NCBI RefSeq assembly: GCF_002288925.2
Contig: NW_022098072.1
Location: 18,623,491 to 18,687,490 of the forward strand
Length of the DNA stretch: 64,000 nt
Source: Delphinapterus leucas
Lineage: Eukaryota; Chordata; Mammalia; Artiodactyla; Monodontidae
Direction of reading: 5' to 3'
This document shows, piece after piece, positions 53,431 through 64,000 of this stretch; position 1 is the first letter of the stretch, and every line of letters begins with the position of its first letter. The notes under the pieces were generated by a model that saw only the letters and a program-made list of their open reading frames with translations, did no database searches and was not told the DNA's origin. The translations under genes were made by a program, and so were the position numbers.

Positions 53431-54125
53431 GACTCATTTTTTATGGGTTGCTTCTTTTCTAGTTTTCCAGCATTTGGGTTAAAATCGTGCAACTCTCTAA
53501 ATGCTAATTAAAACACTGGAATAGTTTAATATTTAAATGTAATTTTCACATAAAAGGATTTCCAAATCTTTTAGTTTCTAAAGCAATAAAAGAGACATGC
53601 AACGAATAATAACAAATTAGCCCTGCTATAGAACGGCAGTTATTTCTTTGGTTCAGAAAAACATCATTAATATGGAGAACTGCGACATCAAGAACTTCTT
53701 ATCACAGCCACTAGTCAGGACTGGTCTGCACAGGCAGAGATGGAGTAAATAGAATGTCACGGGGATAGGACTTGGGAGAGTGGAGGGGGAGGAAATTCTA
53801 GAATTCTCAATAAAGTAATTTCTAGGTCTTTGTTAAAAAGTACATGAAATAGGTACCTGGGAATAGGTAACACACTGGCCCGCATTAATTAGACTGTTGA
53901 GCTAAAATGTTTATCTGGTCATCCAGACCCTAGAAAGATAATGAAAGAATTGGTCAGAGAGTAGGTAAAAGTTTAAATGAGAGGTAAGAGAGGGAAAGAA
54001 GTGTTATCAACATACTCAGAACTAGATCAAGTGCCACACACAAAGCTGGAGAGGGAGAGGAAAGGCAGCAAAAGAAGGAAAAGGAAAAATATGGAAGACA
54101 CATATTACTTCAAAAAATGTAAACA

Positions 54126-54473
54126 GGGACTTCCCTGGTGGTGCAGTGGTTAAGAATCTGCCTGCGAATGCAGGGACATGGGCTCGATCCCTGGTCCGGG
54201 AAGATCCCACATGCCGCAGAGCAACTAAGCCCGTGTGCCACAACTACTGAGCCCATGCTCTAGAGCCCACGAGCCAGAACTACTGAGCCCATGTGCTGCA
54301 ACTACTGAAACCAGTGGGCCCAGAGCCTGTGCTCTTCTACAAGAGAAACCACCACAATGAGAAGCCTGCGCACTGCAATGAAGAGTAGCCCCCGCTCGCC
54401 ACAACTAGAGAAACCCCGCGCGCAGCAACGAAGACCCAACGCAGCCAAAAATAAATAAAATAAATGAATTTTT
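54126..54473 (+). mobile_element. CHR SINE, long form
   Basis: Full-length long form. Target duplication aaaaaatgtaaacag at about 54112-54125 and 54474-54488. Confidence 0.95.
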
Positions 54474-54834
54474 AAAAAATGTAAACAGTCTTACTGAAAT
54501 GACAGCATACTATTGATTCATTTGTCATTTAATAGTAACCTCAACAAAAATAAAATAATCCTCATCATCCAGAAACAATTATAGCTAAGTTTACAATAAG
54601 AAGTTCACATGGTTATGTTTACATACAAGAAGAGTTAACTGATTAAAACAACTTTTTAATTTGTTTACATGTCAAAGTCCTTTTGTTTAAAGAATATAGT
54701 TCCAAATACAGCCTAAATGAGTCACTGTAACAACTGAACATAGTAGTTCTCAAAGGCTGAATTGGTGGAACAGATGAGAAACTTCATAAATAAATTGGCC
54801 CAGGCTTTAGACTTTCAAACACATCTTACAAGGC

Positions 54835-54905
54835 TGTTGAGATGACAGTGATAATTCATGTAAAGTACCCAGGACAGAACTTGGGGATTCAATAAATGAT
54901 CACTG
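54835..54905 (+). repeat. MIR 3' fragment
   Basis: Contains aagtacccaggacagaactt and gggattcaataaatgatcac, the MIR 3' end, just left of the RPS25 pseudogene. Confidence 0.55.
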
Positions 54906-54949
54906 CTACTTTAATGGAGAAGCAGTTTTATGCATTAATTCTACATCAC

Positions 54950-55552
<603 letters not shown>

Positions 55553-55571
55553 AATTCTACATCACCTCTCT

Positions 55572-55820
55572 CAGAGCAGTGGTACTCAAATGGGGTGATT
55601 CTGCCGCTTAGGGGATATCTGGCAATGTCTGGAGACATTTTTTAATGTGATGATTGAGAACGGGGAGTAGTGTGCTCCTGGCATCTAGTGAGTGGGCAGA
55701 GGCCAGGAATGCTGCCAAACAGTGCACAGGACAGCCCCTCCCTGCCGCCACCCCAACATCAAAGAATTATCCAGTCCAAAATATCTAATGGTGCCAACAA
55801 TGAGAAATCCTGCTCAAGAG
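55572..55820 (+). repeat. hAT-type MER element
   Basis: Contains gagcagtggtactcaaatgg, ctggcaatgtctggagacat, ggcatctagtgagtgggcag and aagaattatccagtccaaaa. Confidence 0.7.
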
Positions 55821-55997
55821 TAGTGGCTCTCAAACTTTAGTGCATCACAATCACCTGGAGGGGTGCTGGACCACAAGTTACTAGGATCTGCCCCAGAGTT
55901 TCTGACTCAGTTGGTTTAGGATACATTTCTAATCAGTTCCTAGCTAAAACTGATACTTCTGTCCCATTGTCTACACTTTGAGAAACACTGCTCTAGA
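55821..55997 (+). repeat. MER5-type hAT element
   Basis: Begins agtggctctcaaactttagt and ends with tttgagaaacactgctctag; a non-autonomous element with inverted ends. Confidence 0.7.
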
Positions 55998-56159
55998 GAA
56001 AAGTGATCAGGAGCTAATTGACAAAACAAAAAAATTACGAAAAGTAAGTACACTTGGGGTTTTCCATTCTCTTGAGGAGAATTATGATATTAAGTTTCAA
56101 AACAAAAGATTCATTTAAAAACAAAATAAGTTAAAATATATATGCACATATACCTTAAC

Positions 56160-57275
56160 ATAGGTCTTGGCAATTTTTTTCAGTCTGACATCAAAAGCAA
56201 AGCCAACAAAAGCAAAAATAAACAAGTGGAACTACATCAAACTAAAAAGCTTCTGCTCAGCGAAAGAAATCATCAACAAAATGAAAAGACAACTTACTGA
56301 ATGGGAAAAAATATTTGCAAATCTTGTATCTGATAAGAGGTTAATATCCAAAATATATAAAAAAACCTCATACAACTCAATAGCAAAAAACCCCTAAACA
56401 ATCCAATTTAAAAATGGGCAGAAGATCCGAATGGACATTTTCAAAGAAGACATATAGATGGCTAACAGGTAGATGAAAAGTGCTCAACATCACTAATAAT
56501 AAGAAAATCAAAACCACAATAAGATATCATCTCACGGGTTTCCCTGGTGGCACAGTGATTAAGAATCCGCCTGCCAATGCAGGGGACATGCGTTCGAGCC
56601 CTGGTCCAGGAAGATCCCACATGCCAGCGGAGCAACTAAGCCTGTGCACCACAACTACTGAGCCTGCGCTCTAAAGCCCACGAGCCACAACTACTGAGCC
56701 TGCATGCCACAACTACTGAAGCCCGCGAGCCTAGAGCCCGTGCTCCGCAACAAGAGAAGCCACCGCAATGAGAAGCCCGCGCACCTCAACGAAGAGTAGC
56801 CCCCGCTCACCACAACTAGAGAAAGTCCGCACACAGCAACGAAGATACATCACAGCCAAAAAAAAAAAGATATCACCTCACACCTGTCAGAATGGCTACT
56901 GTCAAAAAGAAAAGAGATAACAAGTGTTGGCAAGGATGGGGAGAAAAGGAAACCCTGTGCACTGCTGGTGGGAACGTAAACTGGTGCAGCCAGTATTTTA
57001 GTAATTTTTAGTTATTTTATAACTGGTAAGGTACAGCATGGTGACTACAGTTCATAATACTGTATGGCATATTTGAAAGTTGCTAAGAGAGTAGATCTTA
57101 AAAGTTCTCATCACAAAAAAAAGTTCTTTACAACTATGTAAAATGACATGTTAACTAGACTTACTGTGGTAGTGAGCACTTTGCTATATATACAAATATT
57201 GAATCATTATATTGTACACCTGAAAATAATATAACGCTACATGTCAATTATATCTAAATTTAAAAAATTAAAATA
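56160..57275 (+). mobile_element. L1 LINE 3' part with internal deletion
   Basis: L1 ORF2 end (aaaagcttctgctcagcgaa, tggacattttcaaagaagac, tgctggtgggaacgtaaact) jumps at about 56990 to 3' UTR sequence (tggtgactacagttcataat, attgtacacctgaaaataat). Contains a nested SINE. Confidence 0.87.
56536..56866 (+). mobile_element. CHR SINE, long form, nested in L1
   Basis: Full-length long form. Target copies aagatatcatctcac (56521-56535) and aagatatcacctcac (56867-56881). Confidence 0.95.
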
Positions 57276-58693
57276 AAAATATAAAAACAAAGTTAAGTTA
57301 AACTATATATGCATATATACCTGTGTATATATATGTGTTTTGTGTTTGTGTGTATACCGTGTTTTGTTTTTTTTTAAGAAGAGGAATCATACTGTAAATT
57401 CAAATAATAATAATAGGTCATGAGTCCAAGAGTGAAAATCAATATCCGGATATTGATATTGGATCAATATCTGACAGATGTTCATCTGCATTTCCTTTAT
57501 ATAGGGTACCAACATTCATAAGAAAAAGCTTCTTGAACCTTCCCAAACTTACCTTACAAAAAAGTGACAGTACATCACAAGGCATACATTTTTTTAAAGT
57601 TTTTTAACTGAACCAGATAAATAAAAGATATGATAAGGTAGTCTTCTTACTGTAGATAATTTGGAATTTTACTTAAAATGACATTACAAACGAAACCTTT
57701 GTATTCCTGCAACACTAAGAGTTCACTAAAAATATTTTCAAGTACTGATCAGAGTTTAGACTGAACTATAAATCTAGTCTCATAGATTTGTACATTTATC
57801 AACTGAATCTCATACACAAAAATGTATTCTCTCTACCACTGATTAACTCTGGAACATATGACCATTCACTGTAATTAATGGACTCTTCAATAAACTTATG
57901 TTAGTATAATTTGTAGTGTATTAGGAAATAACTGTCTAAATGTTTTCACCAAGTTTTATTATCCATGACGTTCACTGCCAAGTATACCCAAAGCACTGTA
58001 AGAAGCTATGATCCAAGTTATCACCAAATTTATTTATTCATTCAAATCATGTAATTCCCAAGAGCAATCTTTCTCCAGAAGCCAAGCAAAGTATCTTTAT
58101 GGTTTTATATTAAAACACAAATGCATAAACTTTTTAGATTTTCATCATTATTTCTAATTACAAAGTTAGAATACCAAGAGATTGATTTAAAACATGTAGC
58201 ATAATATAGTAAAATGCTTGTTTGTTCAACAGTAAAACTTGAATGCTCAAGCAGGTCACAAATTTTCTCTAAGCAAATTTCTCACAAAGTTGTAGATTCC
58301 TGAAGCCACACACACAGCTTCAGACTGAACTTATTCATCTTACTATACTGCAGACAAAACAATAAAGGAAACGACTATCTCAGCTGCATGCAGAAAAAAA
58401 GCAAAACACAGTTAGTGGATATAAAGAACTCTCAAACATTAGGAATGTATGGGATTGCCCCATATTCATTGCCTTGTATCACTGGGACATCAACTGTCAT
58501 ATCCTTTAAGATAAAATAATAAACAGGGCACTTATTGTTAAAGTAAATGACTATGAAATTAGAAGTTGCAGCATTCGATTCAAATCTGTTAAGCTTTCTT
58601 CATCTACTGACACCCACTCACAATACTTAATTCTATCAACATCTAACTCAATGCATCTGCACGTGAATGTCTCAGAGACATTTCAAACTTTTC

Positions 58694-59015
58694 TTTTTAA
58701 ATTTATTTTATTTATTTTTGGCTGCGTTGGGACTTCGTTGCTGCACACGGGCTTTCTCTAGTTGTGGTGAGCGGGGTCTACTCTTCGTTGCGGTATGTGG
58801 GCTTTTCATTGTGGTGGCTTCTCCTGTTGTGCAGCACAGGCTCTAGGCATGCGGGCTCAGTAGTTATGGTTCACGGGCTCTAGTGCATGCTCAGTAGTTG
58901 TGGTGCACAGGCTTAGCTGCTCCGCGGCATGTGGAATCTTCCCGGACCAGGGCTCGAACCTGTGTCCCCTGCGCTGGCAGGTGGATTCTTAACCACTGCA
59001 CCACCAGGGAAGCCC
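58694..59015 (-). mobile_element. CHR SINE, long form
   Basis: Full-length reverse copy: attta tail at the left, ccaccagggaagccc head at the right. Target sites acatttcaaacttttc / acatttcactcttttg. Confidence 0.94.
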
Positions 59016-59218
59016 ACATTTCACTCTTTTGCCTTCAAGGCTGACCTTCTCAATTTGGCTTTGTTCCCCATCCCAAACCTATTTTTTATCTAGTTATTTC
59101 ATATCATGGTATAAAGCACTACTATCCATCTAGCTGCCCAAGTCAGAACTCAGGAATGATTCTTTCCTTTCTTTCAACCTAAACTTGAAAGCATACACAA
59201 ACCCCTGTGTCCCTGTCC

Positions 59219-60012
59219 TTTGAAGTAAAAGGCTTTTGCTTTAGTCTCCCAGGCCTCCCTTGTGTCTCAAAAGGCTGACTCAAGAGTTAATGATTAGGAA
59301 ATGTGAAGATGTAGAAATAAAGAATAGCTGTTGGGCTGGGAAACTGGTAACAATTTAGACTATAAATCCACCACACAGCACAGTCACCCAACTCCCAGGT
59401 CCCTGAAAGATACAGATAAAGGCCTGATACACATTCCTGTCTTTTTTTTTTTTTTTTTTGCGGTATGCAGGCCTCTCACTGTTGTGGCCTCTCCCGCTGC
59501 GGAGCACAGGCTCCGGATGCGCAGGCTCAGCGGCCATGGCTCACGGGCCCAGCCGCTCCGCGGCATGTGGGATCTTCCCAGACCGGGGCACGAACCCGTG
59601 TCCCCTGCTTCGGCAGGTGGACTCTCAACCACTACGCCACCCGGGAAGCCCTCCTGAGTTGTTTTTAAAGGAAGCAGGCCCCCACCAGATGGAAACTGCT
59701 GACCACAAGAACACAGATCCTAGTCTGGTTGAAACCAGAAGGTTGATGATGCTTGGAACTTCACCTTGATGCCAACCAATCAGAGAATTGTGCAACAGCT
59801 GATCACACACCCTGCAGCCCCTCCCTCACACTGCCTTTAAAACCCCTTCCCTGAAAGCCATCGGTGAGTTTGGGTCTTTTGAGCATGTATTGCCCATTCT
59901 CCTTGCTTGGTGCCCTGCAGTAAACACTGTACTTTCCTTCACCACAACCCAGTGTCAGTAGATTGGCTTTACTGTGTGTGGGTGAGCAGACTCAAGTTTG
60001 GTTTAGTAACAA
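59219..60012 (+). mobile_element. Solo LTR of an endogenous retrovirus, with a nested SINE
   Basis: The right part has LTR features in order: ctgcctttaaaaccccttcc (promoter-like), ttctccttgcttggtgccct, a cagtaaacac polyadenylation-like site and gtcagtagattggctttact. Split by a CHR SINE. No viral coding sequence is adjacent. Family and left edge are uncertain. Confidence 0.55.
59441..59651 (-). mobile_element. CHR SINE, short form
   Basis: Complete reverse copy with a T-run at 59442-59459 and the head at 59643-59651. Confidence 0.93.
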
Positions 60013-60079
60013 CCTAATACCCCATCTAATAATAGATTCTGTCAATGCTACCTCCAAAATAAACCCCAGATTTACTGAC

Positions 60080-60965
60080 TTTTCTCCATCTCTACCATCA
60101 TCACCCTAAAGGCCACCATCATCTTATACCTGAACCTACTACTACAGACTCTCCACTTCCACTCTTGGCTCCCTCTATTCCACCCTCTATTCAGCAGCTA
60201 CAGTGTTCTTCCATCATATTCTGCATCTCATCACTCTCCTGCTTAAAAATCCTCCAATGGCTTCGCAATGCACTTAATATCACAATTCTTTCCTTGGGCT
60301 TCCCTGGTGGCGAAGTGGTTAAGAGTCCGCCTGCCAATGCAGGGGACACGGGTTCGAGCCCTGGTCCGGGAAGATCCCACATGCCACTGAGCAACTAAGC
60401 CCGTGTGCCACAACTGCTAAGCCTATGCTCTAGAGCCCACAAGCCACAACTACCGAGCCTGCATGTCACATCTATTGAAGCCCACGCGCCTAGAGCCTGT
60501 GCTCCGCAATAGGAGAGGCCGCTGCGATGAGGAGCCTGTGCACCACAACGGGGAGTGGCCCCCACTCGCCACAGCTGGAAAAAGCCCGCATGCAGCAATG
60601 AAGACCCAACATAGCCAAAAATAAAAATAAATAAAATAAATAAATAAAAAATTTTCTTTTCCTTGACTTGAAAGGCCCTATATCACCTAGATCTTTCCCA
60701 TTTCTCTAACCTCATTGCATGTCACTCTTCCATCTTGGTCACTGGCCAAGACACACTGGCCTTCTTTCTATTTTTTAAAATGTACCAAACTCCTTTTTGC
60801 CTCATGTTCTTAAAACATGCCGTTCCCTAATGTGACTAGTTCCCTTTCATCCTTAAGATTTCAGCTTAAATATCATCTTGTCAAACAGGTCTTTTATAAC
60901 TACCTTAATAAAAACAGGCCCAATCCCTAATGATCTCTATTCTCAGCACTGTTTATTGCTTTCAA
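60080..60965 (+). repeat. L2 LINE 3' part, split by a SINE
   Basis: L2 order: catcactctcctgcttaaaa, tcctccaatggcttcgcaat, then after the SINE acttgaaaggccctatatca and aagatttcagcttaaatatc. Confidence 0.75.
60296..60653 (+). mobile_element. CHR SINE, long form, nested in L2
   Basis: Full-length long form. Target copies ttctttccttg (60286 on) and ttcttttccttg (60654-60665). Confidence 0.94.
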
Positions 60966-61234
60966 AATAGGGTAAGATCACTGCCAAAAGGATGCTTTCT
61001 GTCACATGAAACTTATGGAAAGAACCAGATAATAGAAAAGTGACATTTTTGCTACATAGAATTTTTTTTTTTTTTAAATGATGAGACTATACTATAGATT
61101 GTTTCTCACAGGGGAAATATGACAAGCACACTAGAGGAAAACGGTCTCCTAGGGAAAAACAACTTATGTTCTCTCTCACTTTTGGTAAAAGCTACTAATA
61201 GGATTAAGTCTTCAAAAGTACCTAGCATTTTTCC

Positions 61235-61605
61235 CCACCTCAGGGGCTTTGCCCCTGCCATTCCCTCTGCCTAGGAAGGTATTAGGAACCCCAGATAAAT
61301 GTATGGTCCTGCTTTAGGTCTTCATTTAATGTCATGCAATCAGTGAGGCCTTCTGAGACCACCTGATTAAAAAGAGCAATGCCCTCTCCCCACACAGTCC
61401 TTTCTCATCTTTCCCTGCTTTTTCTCCCACAGCACTCCTCATCATCATGAGGCACATAATGTATTTTGCTTTTACATATACTTACTGTCTGTCTCCCCCA
61501 CGATAATTTAAGCTGCATAAGGGCAGGAAATTCAGTCTATCTTTTTTTACTACTTTACCTCCAGTATGGATTCAATAATTACCTGTTCAATGAATTAACA
61601 TTAAA
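61235..61605 (+). repeat. L2 LINE 3' part
   Basis: L2 order: ggggctttgcccctgccatt, tcagtgaggccttctgagac, tactgtctgtctcccccacg, aagggcaggaaattcagtc. Confidence 0.75.
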
Positions 61606-61647
61606 ATGACACCCATAAAAGATGAACCAAGTTATAGCAGGAATGTG

Positions 61648-62118
61648 ATGGTTAATTTTATGCATCAACTTGACTGGCCACAGATGCCCAGATTAAACAT
61701 TATTTCTGGGTGTGCCTGTGAGGGTGTTTTGGGATGAGATTAGCATATGAATATGTGTCATTTCAGTAGACTGCCCACCCCAATGTGAGTGGACATCATC
61801 CAATCAGTTGAGAACCTGAAGAGAACAAAAGGAAAGGCAGAGGAAATAGGAATCTGCCCCGCTTTTTCCTGCCCCGTTGCTTGAGCTGAGACATCTCATC
61901 TTTTCCTACCATTGAACTGGGATTTATACCAGCAGCATCCTTGGTTCTCAGGCCTTGAAACTCAGAGTGAATTACACCTCTGACTTTCCTGAGTCTTCAG
62001 CTTGCAGAGGGCAGATTGCGGGACTTGTAAGACTCCAAAATCACATGAACCAGTTCCTCATAATAAATCTGTGTGTGTGTGTATTCATTCTATTTCTCTG
62101 CAGAATCCTGACTAATAA
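61648..62118 (+). repeat. LTR-like ancient repeat
   Basis: Begins tgtgatggttaattttatgc, contains tgggtgtgcctgtgagggtg and catcatccaatcagttgaga, has a cataataaatctgtg polyadenylation-like signal near the end and closes with atcctgactaataa. A common old mammalian repeat; I cannot name the subfamily. Confidence 0.6.
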
Positions 62119-62994
62119 AAGGAGTATGTAAGTATGTAAGAAGAGTGGCAGGAAGGTCAACACCAAGCACAAGATGAGGTTTATTTAAAAAAAAAAAAAA
62201 AGGGAGGAAAAACAAAACGAGCTTTATAAACCATGTTTGGCAAAGAAAGAACAAACGCATGGAGAACATTATTGGGAAAGATGGTTATCATATTAAGAGA
62301 TGACAGAGAGAAAGCTAAACTACCCAACTTCTGTTTAGTTTCCATTTTCTTCAACAAGAGAATGATTTTCAAAGAAGCAAGTGTGAAAACTTAGCTAAAA
62401 TAAAAATGACATATTCAGACATAACAGTAGGTACTTTGCTTTAAATTAATGCAAGTCTTCAGACAAAGGAAAATTACTTCAGAGGACACTAAAAGAACTT
62501 AAAGATAGGATTACAAAACCAATGCCAATAATCTTATGAAACAATGGAAAATGAGAGAGGTGCCTGAGGTCAGCAGACAGGCAAATGTTTCAACCTAAAA
62601 ATATGAATGGATTTTATCAACTGGTAAGCCTGACGTCAATCTTTAGCAAAGTTTTAGAATGTTTCTGAGCATTCAGAAAGTAAAACAATAATTAGTAGAA
62701 ATCAGCATAAATTTTAAAATACTTATAGCATCAAAGAGACCATGTTTCTTTTTATGACAGTATTAAGGTACTGGATACCAAAAAAATGGTTTATCTTAAT
62801 GTAACGATAAAGATCTCCTTCTGGGTGTCTATAAGCTGGATAAGTGTAGTTAGGCACACTCAACAGTTTCTAAAATGTCTGGGAACCAACTATGACAGTT
62901 TTCATTCTATTACCCACCACATTCAACCAAATACTAAGTCCTAGCAAGTCTACATCTCAAATATTTCTCAAAACCGTCCACTTCTCTCTACCTT

Positions 62995-63770
62995 CAAGAC
63001 TGCCCTGTAGTCTGAAAAATTCATCTGCTACCTAACCACTGGAATGGACTCGTACTTGGCCTTTTAATTCCATATCTGTTCCCTTCTAATTCATTAACCA
63101 TACAGTAGTCAGAGATAACTTAAAAAAGAACATCTGATTCCTTTATATCCCTGCTTATAATCTTTCAGCAGTCCCCTATCTACCTCGCCTCACTCCCTGG
63201 AGATTAAGTTCAATATCACTAAAATGTCCTATCAGACCCTGAATAGATAGGGTCCTCTATCCAATTTGCAGTGTTATCTACTTGCCACTCTCAATCACCG
63301 TGCTCTAGTCAGAATAGCCTTCTGGAGCCTTATAAAGAAAACTGATGCCTTGGAGGACCACTGATTAAACACAGAAGAACCACAGGAGGCTTGAAGGGGG
63401 AAGTCCAAGTAAAATGGCTTTAAAGATTCGCTTAAAGGAAGTAAAAGTACCCCTTAAATAAAATATTGATTTTGAAAAAAAAAAAAAGAATAGCCTTCTT
63501 AGAGCCCCTAGAATTTATTAAGCTCTTTTCTCCTTCTCAGCCTAACCTACATCATTCCCTGTGCCTGGAACACTTTCATCACAACCACACTGCTCTCTAT
63601 CCCTTCCTCTATAACTCAAGATACAAATGTAATAATTATTTAAAGGCTATCTGTTTCATGTCTGCCTCCCCCACCAGAACGTGAACTCTGAGGGAAGGAA
63701 CCGTGGCTGTCATACTCACCCCAGCGCCCCCTATGCCTAGCACAGTGCCTGGCATGTGGTAGATTCTTAT
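62995..63770 (+). repeat. L2 LINE 3' part, split by a retrocopy
   Basis: L2 order: aatctttcagcagtccccta, attgaagttcaatatc-like text, cgtgctctagtcagaatagc, then after the insert at 63324-63486 gtgcctggaacactttcatc, ccaccagaacgtgaactctg and agcacagtgcctggcatgtg. Confidence 0.75.
63324..63486 (+). pseudogene. Probable 3'-end retrocopy of an unidentified mRNA
   Basis: An L2 element is interrupted here. The 13-mer agaatagccttct occurs at 63311-63323 and again at 63487-63499. The insert between them ends in AAATAAAATATTGATTTTG and 13 A residues, the layout of an mRNA 3' end (poly(A) signal, about 15 nt, tail). One frame at the left end reads SLIKKTDALEDH and then stops, which could be a protein C-terminus. 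I do not recognise the parent gene. It could instead be a little-known SINE, but no RNA polymerase III box is evident. Confidence 0.6.
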
Positions 63771-64000
63771 AATTGGCTAATCCATACTATCAGGATCTGG
63801 GCATAACTCTCGTATAATGATTGTTCTTTCCAAGACTTGACTAAATAACAGAGTATAAAGTCTGTGAAGAATATAAATCTGTGAGCAATATTCGTAGCGC
63901 TAGATTAAAGAATGAAAATTTCTATAAACTCAAAGTGGGGCAGGGGTGAGAGCAGATGAAACAAGACTGACCATATACTGATAACTGCTGAGATGGGTGA

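Overview
The window is mammalian nuclear DNA, most likely from a toothed whale. The main evidence is more than twenty copies of the tRNA-derived CHR SINE (head 'ggcttccctggtggcgcagtgg'), in a long form of about 325 bp and a short form of about 205 bp, many with intact target-site duplications. CHR SINEs are known from whales, hippos and ruminants. No BovB LINE or BovA SINE, which crowd ruminant genomes, was noticed, so a cetacean is the best inference.

Only one protein-coding gene is visible: ATG5, the autophagy protein that is conjugated to ATG12, on the minus strand. Two internal coding exons are present: 42437-42531 (codons 160-191 by human numbering) and 9105-9222 (codons 192-230). Both have canonical splice sites and their phases fit each other. 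The rest of the window is intron: at least 9.1 kb downstream, 33.2 kb between the two exons, and at least 21.5 kb upstream. I did not find the first four coding exons, the last exon or the promoter, and they presumably lie outside.

The introns are filled with layered transposable elements. Ancient layers are MIR, L2, old L1/HAL1 and DNA transposons (two TA-flanked, inverted-repeat elements and several hAT/MER-type pieces). A middle layer is 5'-truncated L1, the largest spanning about 30.0-33.3 kb, plus one or two LTR-like elements. The youngest layer is the CHR SINEs, often nested in the older repeats. Most SINEs and L1s lie on the plus strand, antisense to ATG5. There is one recognisable retrocopy of a host gene, an RPS25 processed pseudogene at 54950-55552 with a 13-bp target duplication. 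A shorter unidentified mRNA-tail-like insertion lies at 63324-63486.

I found no evidence for a new biological system. The open reading frames of 60-150 codons are translations of repeats or chance frames. The most useful second-look items are the unexplained 5' extension of the RPS25 retrocopy, the unidentified retrocopy near the right end, a nearly fully truncated SINE insertion at 1806-1830, a palindromic 34-bp tandem repeat, and the joint in-frame phase of the two ATG5 exons.
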